From assembly GCA_002763085.1 (NCBI GenBank), contig PFCY01000071.1, positions 1 to 12,592 on the forward strand: a stretch of DNA of 12,592 bases, written 5' to 3'. Made by a program: the position numbers and the translations under genes. Position 1 is the first letter of the stretch, and each line of letters opens with the position of its first letter. The stretch is from Candidatus Pacearchaeota archaeon CG10_big_fil_rev_8_21_14_0_10_32_14. Its GTDB lineage: Archaea; Nanobdellota; Nanobdellia; Pacearchaeales; GW2011-AR1. The notes beneath the pieces are model-generated. The model searched no databases and was not told the DNA's origin. It saw only the letters and a list, made by a program, of their open reading frames with translations. This document shows positions 5,980 through 10,472 of this stretch, in pieces.

Positions 5980-6696
5980 ATGAGTGAAGAAACGGGAACA
6001 ATAACACTGAAAAAGGACACGCTTTGGAAAGCTGCAACTTTTGTTTTTGCGGCTCTATTTGTAATAAGTTTGTTTACTGGTGGCTTTGGTTTAAAGAAGG
6101 ACTCGCCTGGAACTGGAAATGTTGTAGCAGATACTAATCCAACTGTGAATAATCCTACACCAAGCGCAGTTAAAGTAAGTGTTGATGATGATGCTGTAGA
6201 AGGAAAGAAAGATGCAAAAGTCACTATTGTTGAATTTTCAGATTATGAATGTCCTTTCTGTAAAAGAAATTATGATCAATCATACGTTCAATTAAAGAAA
6301 GAATACATTGATACTGGAAAAGTAAAATATGTTCTTAGAGATTTCCCATTAAGTTTCCACCCACAAGCTCAAAAGGCTGCAGAAGCTGCTGAATGTGCTG
6401 GAGAATTGGGAGGAGATGATGCTTACTTTAAGATGCACGATAAACTATTTGGTGAAGGTGTTGAAGGGGGCGTTGCAACTTTCAAAACGTATGCTAAAAC
6501 AATTGGAATAGATCAAAAGAAATTTGATACATGTCTCGATTCTGGAAAGATGGCAGCAGAAGTTGCTAAAGATCAGGCTGATGGAACGTCATATGGAGTT
6601 CAAGGAACGCCAGCATTTTTTGTCAACGGAAAGTTGATATCGGGAGCACAACCTTATTCAGTATTCAAAACTGCAATAGATGCAGAATTAGCATAA
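5980..6696 (+). CDS. Membrane-anchored DsbA-like thiol-disulfide oxidoreductase 2
   Basis: A 238-residue paralogue of the protein at 4612. Order: ITLKKDTLWKAATF, TM anchor (about 17-36), linker with TGNVV (45-49), then a thioredoxin fold with IVEFSDYECPFC (C91, C94) and GTPAFFVNG (cis-P211). The extra cysteines C139 and C185 match those of paralogue 1. It is 23 residues shorter, mainly because the helical insertion near 160-175 and the linker are reduced. The stretch from NPTPSAVKVSVDDDAVEG is the same in both proteins and nearly the same in DNA, showing a fairly recent local duplication. It is likely a periplasm-side disulfide or thiol carrier. Its own promoter region (19-bp repeat) and a leader hairpin over the ribosome site suggest it is regulated separately from copy 1. 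A T-rich terminator follows. Confidence 0.92.
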   Translation: MSEETGTITLKKDTLWKAATFVFAALFVISLFTGGFGLKKDSPGTGNVVADTNPTVNNPTPSAVKVSVDDDAVEGKKDAKVTIVEFSDYECPFCKRNYDQSYVQLKKEYIDTGKVKYVLRDFPLSFHPQAQKAAEAAECAGELGGDDAYFKMHDKLFGEGVEGGVATFKTYAKTIGIDQKKFDTCLDSGKMAAEVAKDQADGTSYGVQGTPAFFVNGKLISGAQPYSVFKTAIDAELA

Positions 6697-6700
6697 TTCG

Positions 6701-6724
6701 AATTTTTATTTTTATTTTTTTATT
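6701..6724 (+). terminator. Oligo-T terminator after DsbA-like gene 2
   Basis: Long T-runs interrupted by single A bases follow the TAA directly. A 14-bp direct repeat, TATAAGAAAAAAGA (6726-6739 and 6794-6807), lies beyond in otherwise featureless AT-rich sequence. Confidence 0.5.
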
Positions 6725-6808
6725 ATATAAGAAAAAAGATTTTTATAGATTAACCACACCATTTCCAAATAAGGTTGATAGTCATTTCTATTTTATAAGA
6801 AAAAAGAG

Positions 6809-6967
6809 TTAATGTACTTCAACGATGTTGTTGATAATCTCTCTTAGATCGCCACAAACTTTCTTCAAAATCTCAGAGTCAGATTCTATTGGTCTTTTGC
6901 TTTTGTAAAGCAAAGCTCTTGAAGCTCCAGCGATTACTGCTCTTTTTATCATATCCGCTTCTGTCAT
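6809..6967 (-). CDS. Conserved-looking 52-residue protein of unknown function
   Basis: A short minus-strand gene that is easily missed. It starts MTEADMIKRAVIAGASRALL, continues YKSKRPIESDSEILKKV, and ends EIINNIVEVH before TAA. The composition (amphipathic helix, Ala/Gly turn, then basic and acidic helices) is protein-like throughout, and the IKRAVIAGASxALxYK pattern recalls small uncharacterised proteins of DPANN archaea. A TATA element, AGCTTATAAATG on the minus strand (about 6987-6998), is centred about 25 nt before the ATG, and AAGGA lies next to the start. It has no Cys motif, TM segment or enzyme signature. It diverges from the cytidylyltransferase and is not part of the redox cluster. 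A small helical scaffold or nucleic-acid-associated protein is possible, but nothing in the sequence decides this. Confidence 0.75.
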   Translation of the reverse strand: MTEADMIKRAVIAGASRALLYKSKRPIESDSEILKKVCGDLREIINNIVEVH

Positions 6968-6984
6968 ATTCCTTAAAAAAATTT

Positions 6985-6998
6985 GACATTTATAAGCT
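6985..6998 (-). promoter_or_regulatory. TATA box of the 52-residue protein
   Basis: On the minus strand AGCTTATAAATGTC is centred about 25 nt before the ATG (6967), as at the other leaderless genes here. Confidence 0.65.
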
Positions 6999-7057
6999 TA
7001 TTGTGTTACGTAAAAGGGAAGAAAAAATTGACAGTCATTTAGATGAATATTAAAAAA

Positions 7058-7068
7058 ATATTTATAGT
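7058..7068 (+). promoter_or_regulatory. TATA box of the cytidylyltransferase gene
   Basis: TATTTATAGTC is centred about 24 nt before ATG 7087. The promoter is intact although the gene behind it is frameshifted. Confidence 0.65.
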
Positions 7069-7086
7069 CAGTTAATTTGAAATACT

Positions 7087-7547
7087 ATGGAAGAAAATAA
7101 AGAGGAAATTATTGTTGCTGTTTCTGGTTATTTTGATCCGATTCATGTTGGGCATTTAGATAATATACGTTTAGTCAAAGAACTCGGGCATAAACTTATT
7201 GTTATAGTGAAAACGATAAACAAGCGCAATTGAAAAAAGGCTACGAATTTATGCCTCTTGCCGAGAGAGTTGAAATAGTTAAAGCGATAAAATGGGTTGA
7301 CGAAGTTTTTGTTTCAATTGATGAAGATAAGACTCAATGCAAGACACTCGCGCATTTGAAACCTCATATCTTTGCTAAGGGCGGAGACAGATTCGGAAGC
7401 GAGATTCCTGAAGCGGAAGTATGTAGAATACATGGAATAAAGATTGTAGACGGGCTTGGAGATAAAATACAATCATCATCTGAGCTAGTTAAAAAGCAAA
7501 TTGAAAATCAAAGAAATAATAGAATAGTTTCAAATAGGCAAACTTAA
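7087..7547 (+). pseudogene. Cytidylyltransferase-like nucleotidyltransferase, broken by a 1-nt loss
   Basis: Members of this HxGH superfamily join CTP or ATP to a phosphorylated alcohol or sugar (glycerol-3-phosphate cytidylyltransferase, RfaE C-terminal domain, archaeal FAD synthetase RibL). From ATG 7087 the frame gives IIVAVSGYFDPIHVGHLDNI, with the nucleotide-binding HVGH (residues 20-23), to LIVIV (7209), then runs out at a TGA. The other frame carries on from 7212 as NDKQAQLKKGY, with FMPLAERVEIVKAIKWVDEV, then FAKGGDRFGSEIPE (KGGDR, as in RfaE-like enzymes), SSSELVKK and TAA. Adding one base in the A-run 7210-7213 restores about 153 residues with no loss of motif. The intact promoter and full set of motifs suggest a recent mutation or a sequencing indel. 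The substrate cannot be told; position beside pentose-phosphate genes hints at a sugar or polyol phosphate. Confidence 0.8.
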
Positions 7548-7552
7548 ATACT
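7543..7552 (+). promoter_or_regulatory. TATA box of the 298-residue protein
   Basis: ACTTAAATAC overlaps the end of the cytidylyltransferase gene and is centred about 25 nt before ATG 7572, so the downstream gene has its own leaderless promoter. Confidence 0.6.
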
Positions 7553-7571
7553 CAAAATATCTAAATTTTTT

Positions 7572-8468
7572 ATGGAAGGCAGTGAGCCTTTAGAGACTCT
7601 TGTTGAGACTGATGAAATGAATTCTAAAGATGTTGATGGCGCATTTGGATTAAGGAGTTTGGAGAATTTAGATAAAGAAACGGCTTTTGAGGTTGTGGCT
7701 AAAGTTGTGACTAAGAACTTGCCAATGCCACCAATACTTGGAGAAGTTGGAGAAAAAATTTATATGATTAAAGATGAAACTTATAGTGTGGGTCAGCTCA
7801 TTGAAAAATTGAACTTTGGTTTAAAAAATGGTCTTCCTCTAAAACATAGAGGTTATATACAGGCTGCGAGGGACGCTCTTGGAAGAGGAGAAATATTAAG
7901 AAAGTTTCAAATTAAAAAACTTGAAGAGATTTTTTATAACGAAGGACGAAAAAGTGAATCTTTGGAAAATACAAATGTAAGATGTGAAAATATCTTGATT
8001 GAGGAAAGTGTACCATCACCTTCTACAATAAAAGAAGTTGTTCAAGTAAGTGGGGTAAGTTATGCTCAACCACGAAAAGGGTTCAGCCTTAAAGGTCATT
8101 CAACTCATGAAGAAGAGAAAGCAAAAAAAGTTTATGAAATGTTAGTTAACCCTGATCATAAGGCGCAAATCGATACATGCGCAAAGAATTTGACGAGATT
8201 TATGTTATATAAGTCATTCAATGGTCCTCCAATTACTCCCGAAGATATATGGAAAGCAAAATCTGAAATCCCAAATGATAATATTCATGGATATTTTAGA
8301 AAACAAAGAGAAGATCTTAGAAAGATTTTGAGAGATCCAGTTGATTATTCGCATTATGATGATGCATCGAGACAATTGGAATTATATTTTAGTTGTATTT
8401 CACAAGATGATCATATACTTGACAAAGAAAATCCATTTCATGCTATTCCTAGAATGAAGGCTATATAA
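7572..8468 (+). CDS. 298-residue soluble protein of unknown function
   Basis: An acidic N-terminus (residues 1-40) leads into a region with EVGEKIYMIKDETYSVGQLIEKL (about 59-81), then a charged helical stretch (GEILRKFQIKKLEEIFYNEG, about 111-130) and a low-complexity linker. The C-terminal half (about 180-298) is helical and rich in charged residues, with a segment PPITPEDIWKAKSEIPNDNI and a Tyr/His-rich patch (PVDYSHYDD). There is no signal peptide, TM segment, nucleotide-binding loop or metal motif that I recognise. The spaced short motifs and helical C-terminus could belong to a nucleic-acid-binding or scaffold protein, but no function is assigned. Codon use and base composition resemble its neighbours, so recent transfer is not indicated. 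The ATG is fixed by the TATA box at 7543. Confidence 0.75.
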   Translation: MEGSEPLETLVETDEMNSKDVDGAFGLRSLENLDKETAFEVVAKVVTKNLPMPPILGEVGEKIYMIKDETYSVGQLIEKLNFGLKNGLPLKHRGYIQAARDALGRGEILRKFQIKKLEEIFYNEGRKSESLENTNVRCENILIEESVPSPSTIKEVVQVSGVSYAQPRKGFSLKGHSTHEEEKAKKVYEMLVNPDHKAQIDTCAKNLTRFMLYKSFNGPPITPEDIWKAKSEIPNDNIHGYFRKQREDLRKILRDPVDYSHYDDASRQLELYFSCISQDDHILDKENPFHAIPRMKAI

Positions 8469-8475
8469 TTAAGAA

Positions 8476-8487
8476 AGTTTATATAAT
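8476..8487 (+). promoter_or_regulatory. TATA box of the rpiB operon
   Basis: AGTTTATATAAT is centred about 36 nt before ATG 8518, leaving room for the GAGGA ribosome site, so this transcript probably has a short leader. The gene cluster to 9412 overlaps end to start and is likely one transcript. Confidence 0.55.
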
Positions 8488-8517
8488 ATTTTTACTGTGT
8501 TTATAGAGAAGAGGAAT

Positions 8518-8982
8518 ATGAAACTGAAAATTTTTATTGCTAGTGATCATGCTGGATACGAACTTAAAGAAAAATTGAAAGAACATCTAGAAAAAAGGTT
8601 TTTTGTTGAGGATATAGGTCCGTTTGAATATGATCAAAAAGATGATTATCCAGATTTTGTAATCCCTTGCGCAGAAGCTGTAGCTAAAGATGTAAAGCGG
8701 GGCTCGGTTGGAATTGTAATCGGAAAAAGCGGGCAGGGCGAAGCGATGGCGTCGAATAAAGTTAAAGGAATTCGCGCAGTTGTTTATTATGGCGGGACTA
8801 AAGAAATAATAAAACTTTCAAAAGAACATAATGATGCGAATATTTTAAGTTTGGGGGCGGGGTTTATATCGACGCGAAAAGCGAAAAATGTGGTTGATCT
8901 TTGGATTAGAACGAGATTTTCTGAACTTGAATGGCATAAAAGAAGAATAGGAAAAATAAAAAAGTATGAGAGAAGGAGATGA
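8518..8982 (+). CDS. rpiB: Ribose-5-phosphate isomerase B
   Basis: Interconverts ribose 5-phosphate and ribulose 5-phosphate in the cytoplasm. A 154-residue RpiB/LacAB-family protein: FIASDHAGYELKEKL at the N-terminus (phosphate/ring-opening Asp-His), DDYPDFV, then GIVIGKSGQGEAMASNKVKG, IRAVVYY, and KEHNDANILSLGAGFIS. In the E. coli enzyme the base is Cys in CGTGIG; here the loop reads GKSGQGE, with no Cys, as in the mycobacterial type where a Glu in this loop serves as the base. ATG 8518 was chosen because it follows GAGGA and begins directly with MKLKIFIASDH; an upstream in-frame GTG (8497) adds seven unlikely residues. The stop overlaps the next start as ATGA (8979-8982). It works with the epimerase and transketolase further down. 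Confidence 0.9.
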   Translation: MKLKIFIASDHAGYELKEKLKEHLEKRFFVEDIGPFEYDQKDDYPDFVIPCAEAVAKDVKRGSVGIVIGKSGQGEAMASNKVKGIRAVVYYGGTKEIIKLSKEHNDANILSLGAGFISTRKAKNVVDLWIRTRFSELEWHKRRIGKIKKYERRR

Positions 8983-9218
8983 AAATTGTTTATACTAGTT
9001 ATGCTGAAGAGAGTATAGCGGATAGAAAATTAGATAAATCTATTATTGGATAGACTTTATTAAAACCAGATGAAATTGTTGAAGGGAAATTTAATCGATT
9101 TGTTGCACATAAAATTGTTAGAAATAAACTTCTAAGAGTAGTATATGAAGTTGAAGATAAAACTTATATAGTCGCTACAGCTTATTATACGGATATAAAA
9201 CGTTACTTTGGAAAATGA
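8979..9218 (+). pseudogene. DUF4258-like toxin-type protein with an in-frame TAG
   Basis: ATG 8979 overlaps the rpiB stop (ATGA), and the frame runs 79 codons to a TGA that overlaps the next ATG (9215). It is open except for TAG at codon 25 (9051-9053). The conceptual product reads MKIVYTSYAEESIADRKLDK, then IIG-stop-TLLKPDEIVEGK, then RNKLLRVVYEVEDKTYIVA and TAYYTDIKRYF. This is the DUF4258 layout: helix with an xRxLDxxxI turn, PDEI, then the strand pair VVYE..TYIVATAYY. DUF4258 genes are commonly followed by DUF2283, as here, and the pair has been regarded as a toxin-antitoxin module (RelE/BrnT-like fold by inference). The His usual near the N-terminus appears as Tyr8. The single TAG in otherwise intact, doubly overlapping sequence suggests a recently silenced toxin, a base-call error, or UAG decoding. 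Confidence 0.75.
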
Positions 9219-9412
9219 AAATAAACTTTGATAAAAAACACGATATCATGAGAATAAAATTTCAAGATAGTGGATACGATAAAAGCCGTGAGGTAGACGA
9301 TGGCATTGTCATTGATATTGATAAAAAAGGAAAGATCATTGCGATAGAGATACTCGACGTTTCTCAAAAAATGTCTAAAGAAAGCATCAGTGAATTAAGT
9401 TTAAATAACTGA
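9215..9412 (+). CDS. DUF2283 family protein, probable antitoxin partner
   Basis: A 65-residue protein with the DUF2283 pattern: an opening strand with D (MKINFDKKHDIMRIKF), SREVDDGIVIDIDKKGKIIAIEILDVSQKM, then a short helical tail (SKESISELSL). The family consists of very short beta-rich proteins that typically sit beside DUF4258 proteins and are thought to act as antitoxins. ATG 9215 overlaps the upstream TGA (ATGA), so translation is coupled to the DUF4258 frame. With a TAG at codon 25 of that frame, ribosomes would end early and coupling should weaken. DUF2283 itself is intact. The pair is embedded between rpiB and the epimerase gene, so it depends on the promoter at 8476 unless a weak internal one exists. 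Confidence 0.85.
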   Translation: MKINFDKKHDIMRIKFQDSGYDKSREVDDGIVIDIDKKGKIIAIEILDVSQKMSKESISELSLNN

Positions 9413-9449
9413 TATGTTTATTCTATTAATAAATTATAAAGAGATTAAA

Positions 9450-10094
9450 ATGAAATACAAATTCGTCCCATCAATTATTGCAAAGAATCAAAATGAGTTC
9501 GAAGAAAGATTTGATAAAGTCAAAGATATCTCTAAATTCTATCAGTTAGATATCATGGATGGCAAGTTTGTTAAAAATAAATCCCTTTTGTTTGATTTTA
9601 TTCTTCCCACAGATGATAAATTGCTTTACGAAATCCATTTGATGCTTGAGGAGAAAGGCCTTAAGATCTGGCTTAATCAGAATATAAGAAAATTTTCTGG
9701 AAATGATATTTTTATTATTCAAGCAGAAACTCGAAACTTTGAAAAATATATTAGAGAATTAAAAAATGAGAAGTTGAGAGTTGGACTTGCGCTAAATCCA
9801 GATACATCTGTTGAAAAAATTAAAAATCTAATAAAAGAAATTGATTTAGTTCTTATAATGACTGTAAATCCAGGAAAATATGGCGCAAAATTATTGCCTT
9901 CGACTTTGAAAAAAGTTAAGGAGATCAGAAAATTAAATCATAAAATTGATATTGAGGTCGATGGAAGTGTGAATGAAGAGACCGTTTTAGATATGAAAGA
10001 CGCTGGAGCGAATCGGTTTGTTCTTGGAAGTTATTTGCAGGACAGCGGGGATGTTAAGGAAAGTTGGAAGGCAATTAAGAAAGTTGCTTCTTAA
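9450..10094 (+). CDS. Ribulose-phosphate 3-epimerase-like protein
   Basis: A 214-residue TIM-barrel protein of the ribulose-phosphate binding class. Family motifs are clear: VPSIIA (5-10), LDIMDGKFVKN (33-43), EIHLML (61-66), VGLALNPDT (111-119), IDLVLIMTVNPGKYGAKLLPSTLKKVKEIR (131-160), IDIEVDGSVN (167-175) and GANRFVLGS (187-194). The two catalytic aspartates are D34 and D171, and the metal His in HLM is H63. The first metal ligand, His in the usual HxDxMDG, is Gln here (Q32). The enzyme interconverts ribulose 5-phosphate and xylulose 5-phosphate; with one ligand changed it could be a metal-tolerant variant or act on a related sugar phosphate. I prefer ATG 9450, since the in-frame ATG 9414 adds twelve residues not seen at the start of this family. 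Confidence 0.82.
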   Translation: MKYKFVPSIIAKNQNEFEERFDKVKDISKFYQLDIMDGKFVKNKSLLFDFILPTDDKLLYEIHLMLEEKGLKIWLNQNIRKFSGNDIFIIQAETRNFEKYIRELKNEKLRVGLALNPDTSVEKIKNLIKEIDLVLIMTVNPGKYGAKLLPSTLKKVKEIRKLNHKIDIEVDGSVNEETVLDMKDAGANRFVLGSYLQDSGDVKESWKAIKKVAS

Positions 10095-10118
10095 TGAGAA
10101 TATTTATTTAACACCATA

Positions 10119-10128
10119 AAATATTTAA
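10119..10128 (+). promoter_or_regulatory. TATA box of the small protein at 10151
   Basis: ATATTTAAAC is centred about 28 nt before ATG 10151 but only about 16 nt before ATG 10139. Spacing therefore favours the second ATG as the start. Confidence 0.55.
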
Positions 10129-10150
10129 ACACACTCATATGGATGTAATT

Positions 10151-10411
10151 ATGAGCTCTTCTTATCAACCAACAGCAGAAATTGTAACTGAAAGATATAG
10201 TGGAAGATATAAGCAAGTTTATACTTCTTTAGAAAGTGAAACAGAACCAGCTTTGAGATGGAATATAGACCATTGGAAATCACAACCGCTTCTTGAAAGA
10301 GTAGCAGTTAATTTGTTTCAAGGAGTATTTGTTCCATTAAGTGAAGAGCATATGGCATATGAAGCTTCGAGATCTATTCTAAAACGAAGAGAGTCGGCAT
10401 CTAAAAAATAA
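10151..10411 (+). CDS. 86-residue soluble protein of unknown function
   Basis: A short protein, MSSSYQPTAEIVTERYSGRY to the C-terminal KRRESASKK. It has an aromatic- and Arg-rich first half (YSGRYKQVYTSL, LRWNIDHWKSQPLLERVA) and a helix LSEEHMAYEASRSILKRRES at the end. There are no cysteines, TM segment or recognisable catalytic motif. The basic tail and Arg/Tyr content would suit a nucleic-acid-associated or protein-binding role, but that is a guess. An upstream in-frame ATG (10139, adding MDVI) exists; I prefer 10151 because of the TATA spacing. It stands alone between the epimerase and transketolase genes, each with its own promoter. Family not recognised. Confidence 0.68.
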   Translation: MSSSYQPTAEIVTERYSGRYKQVYTSLESETEPALRWNIDHWKSQPLLERVAVNLFQGVFVPLSEEHMAYEASRSILKRRESASKK

Positions 10412-10430
10412 TTTTTCTTATCCCAAACCT

Positions 10431-10440
10431 TTTTATAACT
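10431..10440 (+). promoter_or_regulatory. TATA box of the transketolase gene
   Basis: TTTTATAACT lies about 38 nt before ATG 10473, leaving a short leader with AGAGGA (10465-10470) as ribosome site. A T-run at about 10412-10418 ends the preceding gene. Confidence 0.55.
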
Positions 10441-10472
10441 TAATATCTATTTTTAACTATACAAAGAGGAAA

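Noticed and set aside
4605..6224. Two minus-strand frames (4605-4874 and 5913-6224) sharing similar protein sequence, looking like a repeated family
   Set aside because: They are antisense shadows of the two duplicated DsbA-like genes, so their likeness only mirrors the duplication.
6726..6807. 14-bp direct repeat TATAAGAAAAAAGA as a mobile-element boundary
   Set aside because: The sequence is low-complexity AT-rich, nothing resembling a transposase or inverted ends lies between the copies, and it does not flank a gene.
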